Source of the DNA: Mya arenaria | Lineage: Eukaryota; Mollusca; Bivalvia; Myida; Myidae | Reading direction: 5' to 3' | Assembly (NCBI RefSeq): GCF_026914265.1 | Contig: NC_069129.1 | Span: 20,321,945-20,385,944 of the forward strand | Length of the DNA: 64,000 bases | In this document: positions 26,901-36,251 of the stretch, piece by piece | How positions within the stretch are numbered: the first letter of the stretch is position 1 | Layout: the number at the start of each line of letters is the position of its first letter | Made by a program: the position numbers and the translations under genes | The notes under the pieces: model-generated | The model's database searches: none | What the model was told of the DNA's origin: nothing | What the model saw: only the letters and a program-made list of their open reading frames with translations

Positions 26901-27091
26901 GCATGCTGTTTAAGGATTTTGGAGTGAAATGTCAGGCATTGGTCACAGTAGTACTTCGAGCATTCCCCACAGAAATACTTGGCCTCAGTATTAAGCTTGT
27001 CCTCTTCACACGGCGAGCAAACAAACTCATGGATCAAATCAGATGCCATTGACATTGGGTCTTTCACGGACCCTGTGAGCTTTGAAGCCAT
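17920..27091 (-). CDS. RING-less TRIM-like protein, copy B
   Basis: Exons 26754-27091 and 17920-19312 join to 577 codons including stop (338+1393 nt) with no disruption. Exon 1 is exactly as long as in copy A and uses the same start (MASKLTGS) and donor. B-boxes are intact: CSPC, FCGEC, YYCDQC in the first; CDLH, CEDH, CCHLC in the second. The coiled coil (KIKDLRKKLNQLLDALEKK region) and propeller follow, ending ILVVELQ as in copy A. It is three residues shorter than copy A, mainly at 'GIVQEIQIGHQ', where copy A has an extra NLE-type stretch. The intron is about 7.4 kb against 2.4 kb in copy A, because of a 3.9-kb element and an extra block of about 0.9 kb near 21050-21990. It lies downstream of the BOP1 pseudo-exons in antisense, as copy A does with BOP1. 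Both paralogues look translatable. Confidence 0.85.
19600..20620 (-). repeat. Tandem-core element in TRIM copy B intron (duplicate of 2150-2965)
   Basis: Same core units as in copy A ('ggtaatgaccagcagat', 'aaggtcaaggt', 'gatcaataactga'). It ends in 'gtcacactcctgtgacgttcttgtttt', the hairpin end. The shared position shows it was present before the segmental duplication. Confidence 0.6.
21050..21990. other. Block present only in copy B intron, nature unknown
   Basis: Relative to copy A (about 3340-3400), copy B carries some 0.9 kb of extra sequence here. It contains short open frames (for example 21292-21474) that match nothing I recognise, and no terminal repeats are obvious. It could be an insertion in B or a deletion in A. 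Confidence 0.35.
23179..25588. repeat. 1.2-kb tandem direct duplication inside the 3.9-kb element
   Basis: Unit 1 is about 23179-24383 and unit 2 about 24384-25588, nearly identical by eye. Both start 'acaacaatgctaaagtgtg' and end 'gatgatgaatcatgat'. Each contains the same 98-residue open frame (23920-24216 and 25124-25420, one residue different). That frame starts inside a longer low-complexity context, matches no family I know, and may just be repeat sequence. The near identity points to a recent duplication. Confidence 0.9.
25649..25892 (+). pseudogene. Decayed basic N-terminal exon of a transposon-type protein
   Basis: After an acceptor (tctatttcag) and ATG at 25650, the frame reads MALSNAERH, stop, KWRQKQREENYESYFRKERR, then KKYVPTYELSGEKKEQQ, a second stop, and RERARKKKSKKDIHFQ. 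The 'lsnAERQ..wR.k.....' opening and lysine/arginine-rich helix resemble the N-terminus of proteins encoded by invertebrate DNA transposons. That link is from memory and unverified. Two nonsense codons make it non-functional. Confidence 0.5.
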
Positions 27092-27389
27092 TTCAAACTA
27101 GAAAGTTTGAGTATTTCATGAAATATTTAAATGTCACAACTTTAAGCAAGATTCCAATAGTCTTTGCATCAACAATGCTTAGGATTGAAGTAAAATATCT
27201 TCGTTGATATCTGTTAGCTGTGAACATCACCTTGAAGTTGAGTTATTTAATATTGAATGTTTATCACCGTAAATTTAAACCTACCAAAGGTTCGGAGATA
27301 AGAATATTGATTCAAACAGGCCATTTACTGCGTTTAAAAATGTTACCTAGATTCAAAATCTTTTGACCCAACAGGGCTCTACAGAAGCA

Positions 27390-28130
27390 TCTTAATTTAA
27401 AATTGTACCTTCTTCTAAATTCAACAATTTGCATGACTGTTTCATGAGATCATAAAAATTTCTTAAGATACTCCTGTAATTTAAATTTAAATTTCTTGTC
27501 CGGAGCAAAGTTTGAAAACTACGGAATTTAATTAAACTTCGTACAATGATGAAGCACAATAAGAGAAAGTGTAGTGTACAATGACCGTAACTATAATTCA
27601 GCTAAACACAAAGTCATTGTCCTATGTAACTTTATCTTGTCCGGAGCATAACTTGAAAACTTGAAGCACAATGACAATTGTGCAGTGTACAAAGAACCAT
27701 AACTCTTCAATTATTACAAATTTCAGGGTATTTAATTCTCGATTTTTAGTACGATAACGATTTCACATTACCTAAAATTCAAGCAAAGAAGGTATAATAG
27801 CATTTAATGGACATACATACTGCTCTTTTAATTACTTCTCTACTTTTGTCACTCAACATAAATGAATAACTTAACCGTTAAATGATTGCCAAGTAAGCTT
27901 ATGCATTTCACCACAATAAAAAACCTTCAATTATTTTGTCAGGACTATAACTTCTTAATTACTCAACAGATTTAAATTAAACAATACACTTTTGTTAAGC
28001 ATGACAAGTGCAAATACAGTGTTCAATAACCTCGAAGTTGTGGCTTCTTCTCAATGAAATACTTTGCCGTTCCTGTGTCCAGGCGACATTTGGGGGTATT
28101 CGGGGGTACTCCAGTAACAGCTCTAGTTTA
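27390..28130 (+). repeat. Degenerate tandem-core repeat, ~140-bp units
   Basis: 'cttgtccggagca(a/t)aa(c/g)tttgaaaact'-like phrases recur near 27496 and 27637, and more diverged near 27936. The stretch ends in 'gacatttgggggtattcggg...aacagctctagttt', a common bivalve repeat tail. It is absent from the matching place in copy A. Confidence 0.5.
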
Positions 28131-28429
28131 TATTTAAAAAAATCTAGGCTTTTTGAAGCAAAGATTATATCAAAACTTATATAATCATATACACGACATA
28201 TTCATATAGGTTAAAAGGTCTCAACAAATGTTTTGGTCCTTTCCTCCAAAAAAACCTGTCTGACATGTTCAAGTAATAACGTCATAACATCACTTGCCTT
28301 GAAGGGTAAACATGGTAGAAATGTAAAATTCAATTATAAAAAAAAATCATCATCTCTTCTCTAAATGACTACCTATGATGAGAGGAAGATATGGGTAAAT
28401 TTACAAAAAGTTGTCTAACAAACTGCTTT

Positions 28430-28974
28430 CACAGATTTAGAGTTGGAACACAGTTTCAATGACTACCTCAAGTGTACTCGTTTTGAACATACTTTTCTAT
28501 CAGCTACAGCCTAGTGATCTGACAGCTCGGACCCTTGAAAGTAAATTATACGTTTATAGTTGGTGATGTATGTTTTGATGTGATTTATTACCATAAAATA
28601 AGGCTTGTTTGGATATGTTTGCATTGCCCTTGTGAAATCAATAAATATCCTCTATATATCTGCCTTAAATATTACATTAAAAATGTATCTGCTAAATATT
28701 GTGCTAAGTTTCGATATCTTTTTACAGTCAACACATACAATCTGCTAGCACTGGTGTATTTACTGCAGTGGGTCGAGTGTGATGTCATTGGATTGGTCAT
28801 GCATTGAGTGGCAGCTGCAGTTACCATCCTGGTCATTTACATTTATAATACGTTTGCGTGCGCTATAACAAGCATCTATATATTAAGTATTGCTGTTCTA
28901 TATCACAACGTGAATATTCAACAAAGCGAAACTTTTGCACAAATTACGCACAGCAACGCAATAAAATTAGTATT
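28430..28974. other. No gene recognised
   Basis: Short open frames only, without recognisable domains or splice context. Homology to the copy A region ends near 28370-28400, which is probably the right border of the segmental duplication. Confidence 0.4.
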
Positions 28975-30118
28975 CTACTCAAAATTTGATAAGGATCACT
29001 TGATTAGTTATTTGTAAAAACTTAACCAAATAAGCACGCTTATTTAATTTCAAAGCATTAGTGTTATCCCTTCGTAGGCCTCTAGAATGTTCGATGATAT
29101 TGATTGTATTGCTACCAGCGCGTGCACGGCCGGCACGGAAAAATGCATACCCACGAAATAAGGCGTTTTGGCATACATGTAACAACTTAAACATGTGGCA
29201 ATTCGCATCACATTGACCCGATACCACATCCAGGAGCGTTTGGACTGGGCACATCAACACGTAGGATGGACGTTAAACGCATGGACCACAGTGCTTTTTA
29301 CAGACGAGTCAAAGTTTTGTATTGACTTTACAGATCAACGTTCCAGAGTGTGGAGGGGACGTAATGAACGTTTTGCTCCAGTTTGTGTCGCCGAACATGA
29401 CCGTTATGGCAAGGGCTCAGTTATGATATGGGCCGGAATCAGCATGGACGGGAAAACAGTCACACGTAATTGAAAACGGTACGTTGACGGCTGTTCGTTA
29501 TTGTAACGAGATCCTGGACGTTTATGTTCGTCCGTATGCAGGTGCAATCGGTTCCGATTTCATTCTCATGGATGATTATGCGCGCCCACACAGAGCAAAC
29601 ATCACAAACCAATTTCTGGAAAATGCTACCATCGAGAGAATGGACTGGCCGGCTCATTCCCCCGACCGAGCATGCCTGGGACATGCTTCAGAAAGCTGTT
29701 TCTGCTCTTCCGGTCCAGCCAACAACGGTTCCTCAGCTTAGAACAGCGCTTCAGAAGGAATGGGCCAGACTCCCTCAGCAACAGCTCCGGAGGCTTATCA
29801 GCAACATGCGGAAGCGATGTCAAGCTGTTATTGACGCTCGTGGACATCACACACGCTACTAACATTGGTTTAAGAAAAGTTCAAAGATATTCTGTTGACT
29901 TTCCAAAGGTGTTGACAACCTGATATACGCCTGCTTTTGACCCCTATCATGTTTAGGAGTCCGTTGCGCTTGAACATAATTGGTTTGGTACTGTTATCTT
30001 ATGACATTTGAAACCTGAAACAATGCCAATTGATAACAATTAGTGTTGATATATCGGTTTCTTGAACTACGTATGTACTTTATATTAAAAAACATGATCA
30101 CTATCAAATTTTGAGTAG
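28975..30118 (+). mobile_element. Tc1/mariner-like transposon, inactive
   Basis: Ends are 24-bp near-perfect inverted repeats: left CTACTCAAAATTTGATAAGG (28975), right the complement of CTACTCAAAATTTGATAGTG (ending 30118). TA follows on the right; the left flank has TT, consistent with a mutated TA. The 1.14-kb body carries the remains of a Tc1-type transposase (29196-29862). Confidence 0.85.
29196..29862 (+). pseudogene. Tc1-like transposase remnant
   Basis: The catalytic DDE domain is recognisable across three frame segments: RLDWAHQHVGWTLNAW, VLFTDESKF (first Asp), GSVMIWAGISMDGKT, then VRPYAGAIGSDFILMDDYAR (second Asp), ERMDWPAHSPD (third acidic position), and HAWDMLQKAVS, RRLISNMRKRCQAVIDARG. 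Frameshifts occur near 29465 and 29665; at the latter the usual SPDLNPIEH loses about four codons. The N-terminal paired-like DNA-binding domain is not seen. Confidence 0.85.
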
Positions 30119-31525
30119 TATATTATAAGAACTGCCATATACTACTTAGCTGTAAACAGGACTCTTGCAATTCTGTGGTCTAAAAGGCAATGCACTTATT
30201 TGAAAACTAAAGCATTCCAAGTTGGGAATCAAACGATACGTGTTAAAGCAGTAGCATATTCACCAGATCATTTGGATTTCGCCACCTAAACAGAGCACCG
30301 TCAAAAACATTATTTTGGAAACAGATTGGTCGAAGTGTTTCATGAAACTAATCCACTTAACAAAATCCGGTAATAAAATGAAGGCGGGGCTCTTTCAGCG
30401 ACAAAGACTGCCCTTTGTTTTCATTTGAAATAGTGTAGGAAAAGAAAAAAATATCTTTGTTTTAAGTCTTCCTTCCGACGTAGCATAATTATATGACGTA
30501 ATTTATCTCGTGGTATACACACACTGACCAAACTGGATGAGCACAGGCATACTTTGCAATAGTTGGCGCTAGTGGTGGACGGATTGTCGGCAATAGTTGA
30601 TTGTTTTTCACTGCAGGCTCAAGGTCAACAAACCGCAACGATGTTTAGCTATTATCTATTTATCGAAAAATTGATGTCATGTAGTCTGACAGCAGAATCT
30701 GCAATATCTTTTCATTTTTTTCTTATTCTTTTTTTTCTTCCCACTCAAATATATTTTACCTAATTCACAAGGAAAATCATTTTAATTGACTAGAAAAAGC
30801 ATTGGACGCCGAAATAGCAAGCGGATGATTACAAAATTAATGAAGTTATATTCCATTACTCTGGAAAATGAGGCAGAATGAGCGCTCAGTTGTGATTTTT
30901 AAATAATATATTATCTAGTAATTAAAAGTATTTGACAATTTGTCAGTGATTATTTCATTTCCTTGAGATTTTCTTGAGATTATGTTGTTTAACTTCTAGT
31001 CCTTAGTACTGCGTTATAGTTAGATAACATGTTGTAGATTCTTAATGATTAAGAAGGGGTGGAGTGAAAGTAGTGAATGAGCCCTTCTTAATCATTAAGA
31101 TATTACTTCAAGACATCTAACTGACTAAGAATACAACATAATTGGCTGATACATGTCAACCAAAAATCTGACGCAGGGAGTGTGTATCAGACGAACGGAT
31201 GAATGGCAGTAGGCGGACCTGTAAACACCCGCAAATTCCTGAAGATTAGGTTAGTACTTAATGATTGCCTATCTGCAATTCCATTGGTTATTACTATTAG
31301 AATACATGTTCAGTCATAATTGCTAAGAGCGTAAATGCGCTTATGATTTTATGAATTTGTAATCATTGTATTCAAGTCTGGGACTGACAGTAGGTCGTCA
31401 TGATGTAAAGATCAACCAGTTTTGTGACTTTACATCAAGTTCACACAGAGTTTATCTAATGTTTGTTTAGGATTGTTTTGTTGACAATTTGACATATATG
31501 TGCTCGAGAGTTTGTTGAAACAAGA
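30119..31525. other. No gene recognised; small inverted repeat
   Basis: AT-rich sequence without supported coding content. 31039-31101 contains an inverted pair, CTTAATGATTAAGAAGGGG and CCCTTCTTAATCATTAAG, able to form a hairpin of about 18 bp with a loop of roughly 25 nt. Confidence 0.4.
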
Positions 31526-32690
31526 GGGCCATGATGGCCCTAAAACGCTCACCTAAGCAAAGGGCCACAACTCTGTGATAAAGCATTAATAAAAATGTTG
31601 CAATTTAAACATATCTTTACTGATGACGATGCCTGGTTTTATATTTGTAAAGGGTCATGCAATGAAGCTACCTGTAAAGATTCATTGACTTTGGGCTGGT
31701 AGTTTCAGAGATTTTTTTTAAAGCAAAACAGTAAGTCGGCCATTTTGTTGTTGTTGTTGATCAATATCAATGCCTTGATATATTTTTGTAGAGGGTCATG
31801 CAATGAAGCTTCCTGTAAAGTTTCAATGAATTTGGCCTAGTAGTTTCAGAGGAGATGTTGTTTGCAAAACAGGAAGCTGGCCAGATTGTTGTTGTTGTTG
31901 ATCAATCACGACCCCTTGTTGTATTTTTGTAGAAGGTAACCCAAGGAAGCTTCCTGTAAAGTTTCATTGAATTTGGACTGGTAGTTTTAGAGATGTTGTT
32001 TTTTTAAGCAAAACAGGAAGTTTGCCATTTTGTTGTTGTTGTTGTTGATCAATCGTGACCCCTTGTATTATTTTTGTAGAGGGTTACCCAGGGAAGCTTT
32101 CTATAAAGTTTAATTGAATTTGGAGTAGTTGTTTCAGAGATGTTTTTTTAAAAGCAAAACAGGAAGTCAGCCATTTTGTTGATGTTGTTGATCAATCGTG
32201 ACCCCTTGCTGTATTTTTGTAGAGGGTTACCCAATGAAGCTTACGGTAAACTTTCATTGAATTTGGAACGGTAGTTTTAGAAGAGATGTTTTTTAAAGCA
32301 AAATAGGAAGTCAGCCATTGTGTTGCTGTTGCTGTTGTTGTTGATCAATCGTGACCCCTTGTTGTATTTTTGTAGAGGGTCACCCAATGAAGCTTCCTGT
32401 AAAGTTTCATTGAATTTGGACTGGTAGTTTCAGAGGAGATGGCTTTTAAAGCAAAACAGGATGTCGGCCATTTTGTTGTTGTTGTTAATCAATCGTGACC
32501 CCTTGTTGTATATTTGTAGAGGGTCACCAAATGAACTTCCAGTGAAGTTTCATTGAATTTGGCCAGGTAGTTTCAGAGATGTTTTTTAAGCAATTGACGG
32601 ACGGACGGACTACCGACGGATGGACGACGGACAAAGACCGATCACAATAGCTCACCTTGAGCAGCACTTTGTGCTCTGGTGAGCTAAAAA
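31526..32690 (+). repeat. Pearl/HINE-like element with ~8 core units
   Basis: The 5' part has the palindrome AGGGCCATGATGGCCCT followed by 'aaaacgctcacct'. Then come about eight units of roughly 130-150 bp ('cttcctgtaaagtttcattgaatttgg', 'gttgttgttgatcaatcgtgacccc', 'gtagagggtcacccaatgaag'), then an ACGG-rich microsatellite (gacggacggacggacta) and the hairpin arms AGCTCACC/GGTGAGCT around 32650-32685. This is the full layout described for bivalve tandem-core elements. Confidence 0.75.
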
Positions 32691-33010
32691 GATACAAAGT
32701 AACAAACTACATCAATAATAGACGTTATTTTATTTTATTCTTAAGCCATGCAAAAATTGTGATTTTATTAACCAGTACTACTAAATAGTTGTTAAGTGAC
32801 ACAAAATGTATCTTTAAAATTTTCTAATAATTATGGATTTCTCCGATTAATTAGTCAGGCTGTCTTATTAATCAATGATGAAAATCCAGCCAATTGCCCA
32901 TCACTTATTGGCACTCTTGTTGTGGTATGGTCAATAATAAAGCTTAATTTTGCATAACACTAAAGATGTGACCATACCTCCGAAACTCAGACAAGTCTGT
33001 AATTCTTATT

Positions 33011-33168
33011 CAGTCGAACCCCATTGGCTCAAACTCGCTTGGCAGGATTTCCATGCTGGTCCAACTGGATGTTAATGACCGATTTCTTTATACTAAAGGT
33101 AAGTTTTCCCGCTTGGCTCGAGGTATTTTCGTCGGTCCCTGTGAGTTCGAGCAAATGGGGTTCGACTG
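33011..33168. mobile_element. 158-bp MITE, pogo/Tc1-type TIR
   Basis: Ends CAGTCGAACCCCATTGGCTC and the complement of CAGTCGAACCCCATTTGCTC form 20-bp near-perfect TIRs. TA follows on the right (33169-33170); the left flank TT is one substitution away. The CAGTCGAACC end is typical of pogo/Tigger-type elements. Confidence 0.8.
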
Positions 33169-33539
33169 TACATAAAGAGCTGTTACTCTTTTCTAAGTCA
33201 TCTATTATAAATGTGTTGAGTAAAACTACCAACCAGTGAACATTTTATTTCACTATACTGATATAATGAAGTCATACATTTCAATGTGAAACAAAAACAT
33301 GAACTAATAAATCGAAATGAACCAAATAACAATATGGTAATAGCTGCACCAAATATAATGTATAACAAGCAAATTCGTTGAATTGATATCCCCTGCCTGA
33401 TTAAGCTAAATCAAGGAATGGAAATCAATTGTTGATGAATATATATATATATGAGTTTGAGTTTGATTGCAACTGTTTGAAATTAAAAAAAAAATGTATA
33501 TAATGTAACATTTAGAATTGACCAAGAAACCTAGTTTAT

Positions 33540-34590
33540 GACTTCATGTTACCCAGTTCCAAAATTATCTAAGATTTCATCAAGGCAAACATTCTGATCA
33601 AGTTTAATGAAGATTGGTCCAGATATATTGCAAAAAATATAGCCTCTAGAGTGTCCACAAGGTTTTGACTTAGTGACATCATTTTTGACCCCACATGACC
33701 TACTAGTTTCAAACTATTCCAAGATTTCATGGAGGCATTTTGATACAGTTTCATAGAAATTAGAGCAGATGTATTGCCTCTAGAGTGTTCCCAAGTTTTC
33801 TGTAAGATATGACCTAGTGACTTATTTTTTGACCCATATGACCCACTTATAAAACACAGTCGAAATTTAACCCAAGAGAACATTCCGACCATGTTTGAAC
33901 TTAATCAGACCAATCACCACCATAAAATAGTTTCTGACAAGATTTTTAAAAGATTTGACCTAGTGACCTAATTTCTTATCACATGTGACCCAGTTTAAAA
34001 TATGTCGAAGAGTTCATCAATGAAAACATTCTGATCAAGTTGAATGAATTTAAGACCATACATATTGCCTCTAATGTGTTTCAATGATTTTTCTAAGATG
34101 TGACCTAGTGACCTAATTTTTGACCCCATGTGAACCACTTTTTTAAGTGGTCCATATTTCTTCAAGGGGTACATCATGACTAATATTACCATGATATGGT
34201 TCTGGACAAGATTTTTCTAAAATTTGACCTAGTGACCTAATTTTGATCATATGTGACCCAGTTTTATTTACAACCAAGAGTTCATCAAGGAAAACATTCT
34301 GATAAAGTTTCAAGAATATTTGACCATGTATAATGCCTCTAGTATGTTCAAATGAATTTTCTAAGATTTGATACAGTGACCTAGTTTTTGACCCCATGTG
34401 ACCCACTTTTAAAATAGGTCGAGATGTGATCAAGGGGAAAATTCTGACCAAGTTTGAACATTTTCTGATCAATGCCTACCAAGATATAGTACGGACGATA
34501 TAGTACCGGACGGACGGAATGACGGACGGACAAAGCCAAAACAATATCCCCCTCCCGAAATCTTCGAATCGACGGGGGATAACAACAGGG
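33540..34590 (+). repeat. Tandem-core element with ACGG microsatellite
   Basis: Units of about 150 bp repeat 'gatttgacctagtgacctaatttttgaccccatgtgaccca' in shorter variants and 'tcatcaaggaaaacattctgatcaagttt'. They are followed by 'ggacggacggaatgacggacggac' and a tail containing 'gaatcgacgggggataac'. Same architecture as 31526-32690 but an unrelated core. Confidence 0.7.
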
Positions 34591-34761
34591 GCCTTATTCA
34601 TTAAGCATGTTCAACATGTGAAAAATTGCTTTTTTTCTAGATGCAATTTCAAGAAAATGAAGAATGTTTGTATACAAAAAAAAATGGAAATAAGCAAGAA
34701 AATGGTCTAAACAATATACGCATATAGATATATCTCTTGAAAAGTACAGAGTAACTATTTA

Positions 34762-35028
34762 AAGCTGCACTCTCACAGATTTTTTTTTTATTTTTTGTCT
34801 TGAAATAAGCCAATTCTTGCAGAAAGGTCTGGAAACCGGTGATATAAGACAAACGCTTATAGCAAAATGAATTTTTCGGCATAAACATCATTTCCTGAAC
34901 ATAAATATAAAATGCAATCTGATCTGTTGTCAGTAGTCTCTTAATACAGACATTGAAGCAAAAATTGGTTTATTCCAAGCCAAAGATAAAAAAGTTGTCC
35001 AAACAGTCAATCTGTGAAAGTACAGCTT
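34762..35028. mobile_element. MITE family 1, short copy
   Basis: Ends AAGCTGCACTCTCACAGAT and the inverted AATCTGTGAAAGTACAGCTT. It is flanked by TA on both sides (34760-34761 and 35029-35030). The same family is at 48017-48377. Confidence 0.75.
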
Positions 35029-35450
35029 TATAATTATCGTTGTCAAAAGTTACGAAAATATTCACTAAGTTGTAAATATTCACTTAGATGATTTGTGAAT
35101 ACAGCCCCTGAGCAGTGTTTACATATAACATACAAATGCCAATAATAAATGAACTTGTTCAGTGATTGTTTTCAATAATGGTAATCATAGGCGACAATTA
35201 AAACACCTTGTTTGGTCATATTGGACCCACATTATTAGGTGAGAGTAGGTAAAAAAATATCAATTCTTTACCCCTTAACTCGTAATGAAAAACAAAAAAC
35301 AAAAAAATCTGGTTTAGGGTTATTATTGTGAGCCTTTGGAGGGATGGCAATGAGTAGTTAAATCAGTACTCTAGTACTCAAATAATTTTCCGATCAAGGA
35401 CTCAGAAAATCCTTAATTGGTTTATTGATAATTCTCATTTAAAGACACCC

Positions 35451-35779
35451 AGTGATTTTTTTTGGAATTTTTTTTACCGCCTGTGCCTTGCAAATTGGGA
35501 AAAAAGTTGACTTTGGGAAAAGTACAAAATCAGGCCAACATAGCTAATATAATGGTAAATATACGTTTTAACTTTTTTTATGCGTACGTTATGCTGTGAA
35601 AGAATAAGTTTTGTCAGGATTTTGTTAATATTTCCAGAAATTCATTGCTTTTTTTATTCATTAACATAATCTACGGTAATCAAATTGGGGAAAAAATATA
35701 AAATTTTGGGAAAAATGGACATTTTATCGCAAGGGAAATGGCCTTTATAAGGCAGAAAATTGCACCAAAAAAAATCACT
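35451..35779. mobile_element. hAT-like MITE with 7-bp target duplication
   Basis: AGTGATTTTTTTTGG at the left is exactly inverted at the right (CCAAAAAAAATCACT minus one end base). It is flanked on both sides by GACACCC (35444-35450 and 35780-35786). The AGTG-type end and 7-8-bp duplication suggest hAT, though hAT normally gives 8 bp. Confidence 0.75.
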
Positions 35780-35786
35780 GACACCC

Positions 35787-36222
35787 ATCAATTACCGGTA
35801 ATAGTGATGATCATTGCAAATATATGCCAATTATTTAATCAATCTTCATAAATGCACGTCAATGAGTGTAACAGTTGTTGAAAAGTCACTAATTAAACAT
35901 TAGAATTATGTAGGAGATATAATGCTATCAGAACTTCGCCAATTGACATCAGTGATTATTGCAAATTGTGGCCTTAGATGGAAGGTTTGTATAATCTCAC
36001 AACAACTTTCATTAAACTTGATAGGGTCAGTAATGTACCTACATGTAGCAGGGATTAGAGGGTCTTATTGGCAATGCGCAAGTACTGTTACATTGACTGA
36101 ATGTCGTCTGAATATCATGCATTTAGTGAAATTTGAAATAATACTTATGTTTTTATCAGGAATACATGGACAATCGAGTATCATTGTCATCCCTTGTCTT
36201 TTGGGTAAGGTCAAAAAAACTT
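35787..36222. other. 3' flank of CTDP1, no gene recognised
   Basis: Short open frames only on the + strand (35922-36230 region), no domain recognised. Confidence 0.35.
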
Positions 36223-36228
36223 TTTATT
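36223..36228 (-). promoter_or_regulatory. CTDP1 polyadenylation signal
   Basis: AATAAA on the minus strand (TTTATT on +) begins about 24 nt after the CTDP1 stop codon. This implies a very short 3' UTR. Confidence 0.5.
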
Positions 36229-36251
36229 AATTGTTGCCAAACTCTGCCAGT

